The notes under the pieces are model-generated. The model saw only the letters and a list, made by a program, of their open reading frames with translations, was not told the origin of the DNA and did no database searches. The position numbers and the translations under genes were made by a program. From Pseudeuparius sepicola (Eukaryota > Arthropoda > Insecta > Coleoptera > Anthribidae), in the NCBI GenBank assembly GCA_963920635.1, contig OY987298.1, forward strand, positions 39,091,787 to 39,155,786: a stretch of DNA of 64,000 nt, given 5' to 3'. Position 1 is the stretch's first letter. Every line of letters starts with the position of its first letter. Shown piece by piece: positions 34,501 through 45,159 of this stretch.

Positions 34501-34685
34501 GTAATTTTTCTCTGACACATCCATTTTTGTATTATTTTTTTAACTGTATTTGGCGATGGTTTTGTTTTCTGTGGATAGCGAGCCCCAAATGTATCGCACG
34601 TTCTTGATATTAGTTTGTTGCATTCTCCGTAGATAATAAACAAATTTAAATAATCTTCGTTTGTGTAATTTAAGCGCGCCGGCAT
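34500..34685 (-). pseudogene. Transposase N-terminal HTH fragment, minus strand
   Basis: From ATG 34685 the frame reads MPARLNYTNEDYLNLFIIYG, then ARYPQKTKPSPNTVKKIIQK. This is a near-complete DUF4817-type helix-turn-helix (YTNEDYLD...YGE...FxxRYP...P...I). It runs exactly to the junction with the plus-strand fragment, beyond which similarity ends. An upstream in-frame extension to 34748 is probably not coding. Confidence 0.6.
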
Positions 34686-35565
34686 TATTGTTGGCAATAA
34701 TAATTTATAAACCAAGTGACATTTCCTCAGCCGCGATTGTCTTTTCAACGTCCACGGCTAATATGATTTTCCAAGCGAAAAGTGGGTTTTTCGTAAATTA
34801 ATCGAAAATTACTGCATTTAGGTATAGGAAACCTTACACAGAGTTGTCATCATTTTTAGTGGTGAATAAGATCGCATTAAAAAAAATAGTGGTTTCCATT
34901 TGAAAATTTCGAGATTTAAGCACATTTCGAATGTAATTTTTATTCATATTTTGTGAACACCCTGTATAAGAACGGATTTATTTCTCAGCAGAGATCACTA
35001 GCTCCGGGCATCTGTTACACGGTGCCAAAAATTCGTTTTGAAATTTCACGGTTTCCTCGTATAAATTGCTAATTGACTTTAGGTCTGCACCTGTAATTTT
35101 TTTCGGAAAAATGCGAATATCTCAAAAACGGTTGGATTTAGACATAGGACATGTTGCATGTTTTTGTTCCAAAATAATGCCTAGAATCCAAAAATGCAAT
35201 AATATACAGGGTGTTCCATTTGAGATAAGAAAGTTGATATCGACTTCCGGTATAACCGGAAGTGCCAGATTCACCAAAATATTTTGTTGAGCAGCGCCCA
35301 TCGGCATTGGTGAGGTGCTAAATTTTCAGAATTTTCCTACTTTTAGTTTTCCATATATAGATCGATGCAGTTCGTGGTGGGCCACCCTGTATAAAAACGG
35401 TTGACACTATCAAAAACACAAAATTCCCCGCAACTTTCATTTGAAACGTTTTTTTCTATGTTGAAAAATTAAAAAGTTAATGGGGTGGGATTCTTCCTTG
35501 ACACACCCTGTAGGTACATATATTTGTTTATGTGGATATATTTATTGTCTGAAATATGAAATTAC

Positions 35566-36900
35566 CTTTTCCTACTAGGTTCACTAGTGTCGGCTTCAGA
35601 CTCAGATGTGCATTCAGAGGTAATCGAAAGCAAGTTCTTTTGTCCCAATGGTGACGTAACTCTGAAAGTAGTAGTGTTTATAAATGTGTCGTTCAATTTT
35701 TCTAGAAATGATTTACCTTCTTCTTGTGGACTCAGCAACATATATGCATTTGAATCATTTTTGAGTTTCCCAATTTCCAGAAACTCAGAGGTAATCGAAA
35801 GCAAGTTCTTTTGTCCCAATGGTGACTTAACACTGAAAGTAGTAGTGTTTATAAACGTGTCGTTCAATTTATTTTCTTAATTCTAGAAATGATTTACCTT
35901 CTTCTTGTGGACTCGGCAACATATGCATTCGAATCATTTTTGAGTTTCCTAATTTCCAGAAACTCAGAGGTAATCGAAAGCAAGTTCTTTTGTCCCAATG
36001 GTGACTTAACTCTGAAAGTAGTAGTGTTTATAAATGTGTCGTTCAATTTATTTTCTTAATTCTAGAAATGATTTACCTTCTTCTTGTGGACTCAGCAACA
36101 TATGCATTCGAATCATTTTTGAGTTTCCCAATTTCCAGAAACTCAGTTGTTTCGGTTGAAGGTAATGCACCTTTTTTCAAGTGCCTTCGGCCTGAAGGGT
36201 GGTTAATAAAATCGCAGGCACGAAAATGGTCAGAGCAAATTGATACTCTCTTGGATAAAGAGGCCTCCTCTAGTCCCAATAATTTTAACCAGATTTTTCC
36301 TGTATCACCTTTAGGAATACTACAATTCCCATTGCATGGGCATTACGTAGGTATATAGTTAGTTCAAAACAAAAATGGTATTTCATAAATTTTAAATTAT
36401 TAAGCAGGTAGCTTCAGTCAGGTCTTCACTTTATTACCTACAGCATTTTACAAAGTTTTTGAAAGACTTTATCATACGAGTTTATTTTAAGTTTGTGAGG
36501 TACCCTTGGGAGACAAATAAAATTACAAAAAAATTATAAGGACTAATGAACACCGAGAAATTACATTATTAGAACTATTAGACATAATCTTGTTAGTCCA
36601 TCCCGAAATCTGTGAAAGTTCTTTGGGTAGATGCATTTCAACAAGGGAAGAAAGTTCAATTATACATATTACAAATGAAATGAGGAACCTGGTAACATGG
36701 TGCATTAGCGACAAATTATTGTAAATAAGTATAAACTTTATTTTACGGCCTGATTAAACGTACGTACTTTCCTGACTGGAAACACGCCACAGAAAATTGT
36801 TGTAACCTGTACTCTAGAACTACATCGGTTCTTACCTGTGGAAAGTTAAGTGGGGGTGCTTATAATTAAGCTTTTTGCAAAATCTGCACCGATTTACCAT
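35566..36900 (-). pseudogene. THAP-domain gene of the P-like element, with tandem exons
   Basis: Spliced model, minus strand: exon 1 36900-36836 (MVNRCRFCKKLNYKHPHLTF), intron, exon 2 36319-36077 (IWLKLLGL, then ICSDHFRACDF and LKKGALPS). Exons 3-4 are 36011-35898 and 35832-35717, and exon 5 is 35661-35566. Exons 1-2 form a complete C2-CH THAP zinc finger, the DNA-binding module of P transposases. All junctions shown are GT-AG and phase 2. Exons 3-5 are copies of one unit (VKSPLGQKNLLSITSEFLEI...). Exon 4 has a 2-bp gain that shifts the frame unless it is skipped or the 55-nt following intron is retained. Downstream exons are lost or displaced by element D. Confidence 0.7.
35600..36150 (-). 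repeat. Tandem array of exon-intron units
   Basis: The word GAGGTAATCGAAAGCAAG starts at 35617, 35788 and 35967, spacing 171 and 179 bp. A partial fourth unit begins in the THAP exon (from GTTTCTGGAAATTGGGAAAC on the minus strand). Each unit has a 114-nt coding part (38 codons, 116 nt in one copy) and a 55-65-nt intron with intact GTAAAT donor and TTTCAG acceptor. Confidence 0.85.
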
Positions 36901-37184
36901 ATTTCTACTTAAATTCGCTGGAAATCAATATAAATTATAAAATAATTTTTGATTTATTTGGCACTTGCCATATTCCGTGTTTGTAGACACCACATTGTCA
37001 AGTCTAATTCATGGCAACCATTATTAATTTTTACTAACAATGAAAGTACCTGTTATATTCTTAGATTCTCCAATAAAATGGCATAGTTGGCATCATTGAG
37101 ACCATTAGAATGGGGAAAGAAACGGCCTCACTTTGGAAAGTATAATGCTGGGTCCCCTTATTTTAAAGGGTCCCTGGTTCCACA

Positions 37185-39560
37185 TATTATAGTTGCACAT
37201 TACATAGCCAAATTGCGGCAAAGCAAATCCCGACTGTCTGTGTAATATCCTATAGACAGACGAGTGCTGTTTTATACGTATTGGCATTTTTACTACGTAA
37301 GTTTGAATGCATCCAATTTTATAATTTTCAAAAAGTGTAAATGACAAAAATTATTTCAATACAACGCACTAAAATGTTAAAGTCTGTTGAATCCTTACAA
37401 AATCATTCACATCAAACAGCTTTAAAGTTATGTATTTTATAAATTTAATTTTACAATAAATTAAACAATTAAAAACGTAGCAGATACTTAGGTCCATTAA
37501 TGACCTAACAAAATTATTAGTGGGTAAGTAGGTATTATTGTTTATTTTTTAATAGGTAGTCTCATGACAATGTGAGCGAAAATGTTACTGAGCCTTAAAA
37601 ATTGTGAGAATCTTAATTGCATTTAACATTTGAGTAGATATACAGGGTGTAACTGAACCGATGGTCAAAAATGAAACAACGTATTCTTGGAGTCTAAATA
37701 AGGGCACTTCTTCATATATTTTTTTTCCTACGGGCCATAGTTTTTTTTATACAGAGCGTAGAAATTTAGAGAAAAATACACATATTTCTTAGTATCTCTA
37801 GAAGTATACGAGATATTTTCTTCAAACTTGACGTGTCACATGAGCGGATGAGCTGTCAAATTTAAGCTTAATATGAAGCTTCTGAGGTCCCCAGTTGCGG
37901 AGATACAGGGTATTATTAAAATTAATTAGTTCAGAAAAATATGAATACCATGTATATTCGCATTTTTTAAGTTTGTTTTGAATGGTAAACTCAATGGTTA
38001 ACAAAAAGTATCTCTTTATTATTCAGTTACTTTGTAAAAATTTCATTAGATATAACTAAAACTGCCTATTGTAATTACAGATTGAAATTATTAGTGTTTC
38101 AATAGCGTAAAAGCTAAATCGAAAGTACTAAATTTTTTGAACTTTGCACGCGGGTCAAAAATCGAGTAAGTATATATCTAAATCACCCCCGCACTATATA
38201 GTGGAGTCAACTAGGAAAATAACTTCGAAGAAATTCCGGGAGTTTTAGATTTTGTTGGAATGTGTTCGTTTTGATGTCTTGATACAAAATCCGAAGAGTC
38301 CGCAGCGCAAAATAGTGTGCGATTTTTTTTATTTGACAATAACTGTCAAAAATATAGGTTTTTGGCTAATAACTTATTTAATAAGCCTTTTTATAGAATT
38401 TAAGTAAGACCATTCGAAAGAGCAAGCAATTTTTTTAAAAAAAAGTATTTACAAATTTTTTGTAAAATAATTAAGTAATGAATGAGATTTTTTTTAAGAT
38501 CATACGTTTTCATGCTTCCTCGTATTTAAGAGGCAACCGAAATTGAGAGCGGCGCGTGGAGCGCGAGACAGTTAAACAGTAATAACTTTTTACACACACA
38601 ACTAATTCATATGCAACAAAGTTTATTGGAAAGTGACACCGTAAAGCAATTAAAAAAATATTGTAGCATTAATTTCCATGAAGGGATACGCCTGTCATAT
38701 TATTGTAAAGTTGACCTTGATCAAAATTTCATGCATTTTCACAATAATTGACGTTACATGGTCAATTTGTAATATTTTTGAGCAATTTTACAGAATGTTT
38801 CTACTAAATGTATGTAGTTTTGAATGAGCAATATAAGGTTACGATAGCAAACCTCGTTTGTTTTTTTTTTTTCACTTTGAACATAGAGATTTTTCATAAA
38901 TTCTTGCTATCTTATATTTAATATTTATTTCAAACGCTCATAATATCCGCATAAAATTAGATATTGAAAGTCAATAGGTGACTTTTTTGAAGCTTAAAAC
39001 GTTTGCTTTTTGATAGCATAAGTTATTTTAATGTATTTCTCTTTTTTCTCGTTTATTTTTGCAGTAAACCGCGTTATACTTAATTTCCCAAAACGCAGAA
39101 CTCAATTTTTCTTATTTTTAAATCCAAGAATCAAGCTGAAGGAGGTTTGTTACTGGGATGAGACCAAACCTAAGTGAAAGTACTCGTTTTAAACTTCCGA
39201 TTTCCTAGTCAAAAGATTTTTTCTACATAATTTCCGCTCGTGATTATCAGCTTTTGGAAAAAAAAACTCTCTTCATGTGTTCTCAGCTTTCATACAATAA
39301 TACGAATTCAATAATAAATATAATAATTTCGCTTTCTTTCTCGTTAATACTTCATACATGTTTGTATACTACTATAGTCCCCATTTTCGATCCACTGAGA
39401 ACACTCGTTTGTATGTGTGTGTGTATGTGCGTGTGTTTGTATGGCGTGTTAGTCGGCAGGTACCTAGTTGGCAGATGTCATTCTGTTCCCTTGGAGCACA
39501 GCTTGTATTGACTTGGGGACGAATGGCACAGCCTAAATATATATATCCCCCCCGAAAATC
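37185..39560. other. AT-rich unassigned interval
   Basis: Contains an isolated terminus-like TACAGGGTGTAACTGAACC at 37642 and a small GC patch near 38555. No gene is recognised. A GT-microsatellite-like stretch (TGTGTGTGTATGTGCGTGTG) lies near 39415. Confidence 0.4.
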
Positions 39561-39570
39561 CAAGCTATAT

Positions 39571-40200
39571 ACAGGGTGGGGTGTTTTATTAAGGGTGAAG
39601 AGGTACCGTATCTCAGGAATTTTGGGGCAAAATCTACTTAAGTAATATGGTCACGAAAAATCTTTGGAAATTATATTTAAGTTTGTAGGTCGGCCGCTAG
39701 GGGGCGTATTCGCAACAGTAAATTTGAAAATTGAGTTTTCTCAAAAAAATATCTAATAAATATCAAAAATAATTGTATTGCACTCTTCAGCAAATACTGA
39801 ACAATTTTCGTTAAGGATTTTTTGCTCTTGCTCTTCAAATAGAGGTGAGACGGGCGGATAAACATTGACTTGAAAAATGCTGCTAACTCCGGTTTGGTTT
39901 AACCGAATTGGTTGAATTTGGGCTTGTTGAAGAGAGATTTCCTTCTTTTATTAAATGATTGTCCAGTAAGATCATTTCGAATTTCGTGGTCACCGCTAGA
40001 GGGCGCAATTCGAAAAATTTCCCTTTCATTACAATTTTCTCCGAAATTTTAAATTCAATGACATTTATTCTGTTATAATCGAAAAGTAGATTGCATTTAC
40101 AACAAAAAAATACTTTGGTATTTTGATATCTTCATTAGTTTCGGAGTTATCGCCAAAAGAATAATTATTAACATGTTATTTGAAAGAAGAAGGTAGGTAT
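39571..40200. repeat. Degenerate TA-type repeat with CTCF-like words
   Basis: Starts with TATATACAGGGTGGGGTG, the terminus shared with other repeats here. It holds two CTCF-consensus-like words: CCGCTAGGGGGCG near 39694 and CCGCTAGAGGGCGC near 39993. The right boundary is not defined. Confidence 0.4.
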
Positions 40201-40734
40201 TTGTTTTCAAAGATTTTCGTGGTCAAGCATGCCATGAAATAAATAAAAATCTGCTTGAGCTTTTCGTAAATAGCTAGATTTTCACTTTTTATTCCCTTAA
40301 ACGTATTTCTAATTTACTTACCTTACCTGTGGTATTGATATGAGATTATCTCGGGAAAAAAATTAAAAATTTAAAATTCGATTATTCTTGCATTCAACTT
40401 CATTTTTACTGGGCGTCATTTTATTTTTCATTTTTTTTACTTCATATTCATAATCAGCATCTCAAAAAACATAAAAATATACATTTTCATTGAAAAATAA
40501 TGATTCTAAAATTAATTGTAGAAGATTTTTGAGAAATTTCGGTGAGAGATCGATTTTTTGATTTTTTTTTATTTTTAAAATAAAAAGCTCACTTTTTCAA
40601 CCTGCGGACTTTTAAATAAAAGTATGTTTGAAGGTATTTCAAAAGGTTTTATTTAAATCCATGACTTCCCTAATTAATTCCTAATTAACACCATTTTTCG
40701 TCTACGTTGACTCCACTAATAACAGAACTAAATT

Positions 40735-41402
40735 CTGACGTGCCATAACAGGAAACGCACAGAAAACGTATCATCTTTGACAGTGACTTTGTTGAGATAG
40801 GTCCAATAATTAAATTGTTTTTTATTTGTTGGTTGGCTTTTTATAAAGAAACTTTTGTCGTTGACTGACGTATTAATAAGACTTATCACGACTATAGCTA
40901 TAACAATGTGTTTTGCATTGTATTTTGTCATCGGAAAGCGCATGGTGAGTTGAAAAAGTGTCAGGCGTGGCAGGCGTGAGCAATCTTCATTAATACGTCA
41001 ATCAACGCTTTTGTGTTTATTCGTATTTTTTCAATAGTTCCAGAGCAATCTTGAGCCATACAAAATTTCATAAATATTCAGCATTTTGAGATGGGCAAGA
41101 GAAAAATATCCTTTATATTTTTGTATTTAATTTTCGAACACCAACACTTTGAGTGGTTTTGTTGACACTTGGTGTAATATGAGGGTTTTGTGGTGTCCTG
41201 ATTAACGCTGTGGTGTCAGATTTTGAATAGAAAAATCGCTAGTGGGTTTTTGTGAAAATCAAAAAATTTTAGCTGGTCCTGGATTTGCATTTTGAAAATG
41301 GTGGGAATTTTGCAAGAAGCGCTTTCGCAGACCTTTCAAACAAAAAAAATTCAGGAGATTATCTCCATAGGCATAGGTATAGGCTTAAAAGTAGACACCC
41401 TG
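40735..41402 (+). repeat. Repeat family A, copy 3 (carries a MITE)
   Basis: Collinear with copy 1 (GTGCCATAACAGGAAACGC, ATTCAGCATTTTGAGATGG, GATTAACGCTGTGG), ending GACACCCTG with TA at 41403-41404. It is interrupted by the 149-bp MITE at 40859-41007, and the intact target is seen in copy 1 near 132-145. Parts of the middle are deleted relative to copies 1 and 2. Confidence 0.75.
40859..41007 (-). mobile_element. 7-bp-TSD MITE, third copy
   Basis: The ends are CGTTGACTGACGTATTAAT and the inverse of CGTTGATTGACGTATTAAT. The flanking direct repeat CTTTTGT is perfect (40852-40858; 41008-41014). The uninterrupted target CTTTTGTGTTTAT exists once in repeat A copy 1. The reverse complement aligns with the 11472 copy (CACCATGCGCTTTCCG and CTATAG words), with an internal deletion. 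Confidence 0.9.
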
Positions 41403-42132
41403 TATATTAATCCTTAAATAAAATTCTGTTATGTTTGATGCACAGCTGATCTACATACCGTCAAGCATTTGGAATACAAAATTTATTTACATTAAATTTT
41501 ACAGTTTTAAAATGATGCCAAAATAATTGAATTAATTTCATCTATTTTCACCTATTCATCAATTTTTGCGATATCTTAAGCTAAAATTAAATTAAATAAT
41601 TAACTTAGCTTAAATATGCAAAAAAAACGAATGGTTAGAATGTTTCCAAAACCACTGGAATTTTTTAATCTACTTATCTTAATTTATCTACTGAAAATAA
41701 TGAATTCCCATTTTTTGCAATTTATTTGATTTACCATTCCTAAAACTTCCTCGTCGATATGAGGAATAACGAATCGAGCGGGTGCCCGCGGGGACCACTG
41801 GAACCACCGGCCGTGGCAGTTTCAGGTTAGCTCAGGTCTCGGTACGGTACCGGCAATTTAAGATGTATTAGGGAACGAGCGTAGTCTGATTATAGATTTG
41901 CGATTTGGACTTGTTAGTTCATTTGGTTTGCATTCGTGCGAGCGCATCTACCTACTATTTTGTTAAATTATAACTATCCCCCCTTTCTCTAATTTAAAAC
42001 ATATGTCAAATATCAAGGTCAAGAAGAACAACGATTTTCAAATGGATGATGATTTTCCTAAAATACTTTATGTACTGCATACGCAACCATTGTCTCCTTT
42101 CAAATTTCGATTTTCCTCAAATCAATAATTAA

Positions 42133-42808
42133 CCAAGTGACATTTCCTCAGCCGCGATTGTCTTTTCAACGTCCACGGCTAATATGATTTTCCAAGCGCT
42201 AAGCAAACCCCGCATTTTATGGGCGAAAGGTGGGTTTTTCGTAAATTAATCGAAAATTACTGCATTTAGGTATAGGAAACCTTACACAAAGTTGTCATCA
42301 TTTTTCGTGGTGAATAAGATCGCATTAAAAAAAATGGGGGTTTCTATTTGAAAATTTCGAGATTTAAACACATTTTGAATGTAATTTTTATTCATATTTT
42401 GTGAACACCATGTATAAGAACGGATTTGTTTCTCAGCAGAGATCACTAGGTCAGGGCTTCTGTTACACGATACCAAAAATTCGTTTTGAAATTTCGCGGT
42501 TTCCTCGTATAAATTGCTAATTGACTTTAGGTCTGCACCTGTAATTTTTTTCGGAAAAATGCTAATATCTCAAAACGGCTGGATTTTGACATAAGACATG
42601 TTGCATGTTTTTGTTCCAAATGATGCCTAGAATCCAAAAATGCAATAATATACAGGGTGTTCCATTTGAGATAAGAAAGTTGATATCGACTCACCAAAAT
42701 ATTTTAGTTGAGCAGCGCCCATCGTAATTGATGAGGTGCCAAATTTTCAGAATTTTCCGAGTTTTAGTTTTCCATATATATCGATGCAGTTCGTGGTGGG
42801 CCACCCTG
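42133..42808. mobile_element. Element D, 3' half copy
   Basis: Begins at AACCAAGTGACATTTCCTCA and follows 34710-35389 with few differences to the same terminus GGGCCACCCTG and flanking TA (42809-42810). One difference is an extra stretch AAGCAAACCCCGCATTTTAT. The left half is missing. Confidence 0.8.
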
Positions 42809-43250
42809 TATTTTCTGTGCTACATCTTATCTTAGCAATAATCAAAGGACCTGCGATCCTGCGTTCTACATGACCTTCATAATTCCAGACAAAAAGAACA
42901 AAAAAATAGTAACATCGCCCCCGTATTTTTTTGTTTCTGAGGGCCCTGCGACACTACGTGTATAGAGTAATATGTATAACTAATTTTACATTATATAATT
43001 CAAAAATTGTACAGTTCAAGAGTTATGTATATAGTGTACTAAGAAGTTTGTTTGAATGTTTTTGATGAAATTTAAAAAACCCATACACTTGTAGACAAAA
43101 TTGTGCATATCTTTACACTTTTCATCTCTTCTAAATTTTTTTTTGAAATTGATTGGAATAAATTGTTAAGCGACAAAAATTTTATCATTTTGGTTTCAAT
43201 ACACTACTTGCTACATATATATCAAATATTTGAGACTATGCGAGTTTATA

Positions 43251-43419
43251 CAGGGTGATTCATTGGATATGGGAAATCCCGAAACTGGATTGAGGCCAAT
43301 AATTAATATGCCTTATACAAAAAATGTTGTTTGTTTGAAGTTCTTTATTGAAATTGTATTAGATATGGCTATCTCCTATCTCTGGTTTCGAGATTCCCTA
43401 TTCCCAAGGAATCAGTCTG
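43251..43419. mobile_element. 169-bp TA-target MITE
   Basis: The termini are CAGGGTGATTCATTGG and the inverse of CAGACTGATTCCTTGGG, with TA at 43249-43250 and 43420-43421. The inner arms GGGAAATCCCGAAAC and GTTTCGAGATTCCC also pair. Non-coding. Confidence 0.8.
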
Positions 43420-43894
43420 TATAAGCTTATTAAAAAATATAAAGTGTTACGAAAGGCATTTTTTCTTTCATTTAGTGTTGCGAAAAATGCATATTTGTGA
43501 AGATAGTTCCAAGTTGCCCTCCGTCAGTAGGCTCCCTGTACATATAATGCATTATCTATTTACATATGAAATTCTTGGGTTTACTTAAAACTCTTAGCAA
43601 ATTTGAACTCGATATTCCAAAACAAAAATTTGTTTAGAGGTCAATCAAAATTTGACAGAAGTGACAAGATTACGGAAAATTAAACCTAAAAAAGTTATTT
43701 TGGTCCAAAGAATTTTTGTTCAGTGGATTGACCTACCTGCGGATCAACTATGAAATGTGTAGGTATGGCATAATAGTGTAGGTATTACCTGCAGTTTTAA
43801 AAATATTTCTACTTTTGTTTTTGTATTATTATTTTTGTTTATCTAATCTTGTATTTGTTTGTATATTAAAATTTCTTTTTCAAACATTATTATT

Positions 43895-44260
43895 GGGCCG
43901 CGGTGGCGTCGCTCGTACCGGCGCTGACTTTTTAGACTGCATGTTTTTGTGCCTTCGAGCGACGTTGGTTCGAGGCAGGCGCATGCACGTTTTTAAAGAA
44001 AACCCCGCTATGGCCAAGAGCGCTGGACAAATGTGGGTTCACGGTATTACTACGGTTTTCTAGGGTTTTCCGTAGTACTTGAGCGAATGCTATCCTAGTT
44101 CTATCGGGAAAAAAGTCGGCCCTAGCCGCAAATGGCAACGAAGGCAAAATAATAGTAATTTCCCCCCTCCCCCCCCCACAAGCATGTGTTTGCTTCTGGG
44201 GTACTCCTAGTTTGGAGTATTGTGAGGGTGATAATAAGTATTATTATTATTATTATTATA
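43895..44260 (+). mobile_element. tRNA-derived SINE with (ATT)n tail
   Basis: The GC-rich head GGGCCGCGGTGGCGTCGCTC has an A-box-like word and a B box GGTTCGAGGCA at 43967-43977. The body has a self-complementary TACTACGGTTTTC...TTTTCCGTAGTA. It ends TCCTAGTTTGGAGTATTGTGAG plus ATT repeats. A 5'-truncated copy lies at 18920-19045. A/B spacing is longer than in a tRNA, so the head is diverged. Retroposition would depend on a LINE enzyme. Confidence 0.7.
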
Positions 44261-45105
44261 TCCATCCCTACTGTAATAATATGTATGTCATTATTATTAG
44301 AACTTCATATTCCACAGAAAAATAAAACACAATAGGTACATATTCACAAAAATTATTAGTGTTATCTCAAGAATTCCTTTTTGCGGTCTTCCTAATGAAA
44401 CTTCAACACTTCAGTGGCTTCACCAGCCAGTATTTTTGACAATGAATCACCTGGCATTACGAAATGTCACGAAATACCCTTTGTTTTTTATTGCTGCAGC
44501 GGTCGTCGACCCGTCAAACGGTAGTTATCGGCACGGTAAATATTGAAATCATATCCAGTTCCAAATTATTCGTGTGTGTTCCAATAATTATTATTATTCC
44601 CACACTTACTCTTATCTGCGTGGGTATACATGGTGCCCCAATATCAGTTGTGGATACCTACCTATTTTAACTTGTTTCATTTTCCATGTGTCCCCAGACA
44701 TGCTATTTCACTCGTTTGCTATTAATCCTTTTTGACATTTTCGGTGATGCTCTGAGCGTCATTTATTTTTGATTTCATAGCACCCTAGATTCATACCACG
44801 AATCAAAGTTTGGCACCACACAGAAGAATAACGAATTAATATTCGTTCATCAAAATTGCTACACTATTTTTTGAGGTACCTGTGAGGAATCATTAAATAA
44901 AGTAAATACACCTAATAAATAATTATTTGGTATGTTTTCTATTCTGTGGGAAATAGTTTACTTTAGTGTAGCCAAAGTCTATAAAGAATACTATCTCTGG
45001 ACGCTGGTATATCTTTCAATAACAAATAAATGCCGAATGCTGATGCTATAATATTTTAGTCGTAAAAATAAAAAAGATTCTATAGTATTTAACTCGCAAG
45101 TAATG
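44261..45105. other. Unassigned interval
   Basis: No gene or bounded repeat. An open frame at 44464-44670 has no recognisable features. Confidence 0.35.
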
Positions 45106-45112
45106 GTTATAG

Positions 45113-45152
45113 CACAGACCTATATAGCTTCGCTAGGCTATATAGGTCTGTG
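45113..45152 (-). mobile_element. 40-bp micro-hairpin insertion, copy 2
   Basis: The arms CACAGACCTATATAGC and GCTATATAGGTCTGTG are perfect inverses around TTCGCTAG. The flanking 7-bp direct repeat GTTATAG is perfect (45106-45112; 45153-45159). Read on the minus strand the target is CTATAAC, and the element matches copy 1 at 3496-3529 with six extra central bases. Confidence 0.8.
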
Positions 45153-45159
45153 GTTATAG

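Larger units (their letters stand above)
33987..35389. mobile_element. Tc1/mariner-like element D, hybrid of two inverted halves
   Basis: The termini are CAGGGTGGCCCACCACGAAC and its inverse, between TA at 33985-33986 and 35390-35391. The 1403-bp body carries two transposase N-terminal fragments facing each other that meet at 34500. The right half (34710-35389) is nearly identical to 42133-42808. A further CAGGGTGTTCC terminus lies inside at about 35208. Confidence 0.85.
32083..37176 (-). mobile_element. P-like transposon (5.1 kb) with THAP-domain gene
   Basis: The termini are CAGGGAC(T/C)CTTTAAAATA, then AGGGGACCCAGCAT on both ends. A perfect 8-bp direct repeat, GTTCCACA, lies at 32075-32082 and 37177-37184. 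An 8-bp duplication, CA-initiated ends and a THAP DNA-binding domain are hallmarks of the P superfamily. The gene reads right to left. The transposase catalytic region was not found; the left half is filled by later insertions (MITEs, repeat A, element D). The left duplication abuts the DIRS end at 32074, so the P-like element entered next to an existing DIRS copy. Confidence 0.87.

Noticed and set aside
35600..36150. CRISPR array or satellite
   Set aside because: The repeat units are exon-intron pairs with conserved splice sites inside a THAP gene; no short repeat/unique spacer pattern occurs in the window.
39409..39440. Possible telomeric or regulatory GT repeat
   Set aside because: An impure GT microsatellite with no further features.
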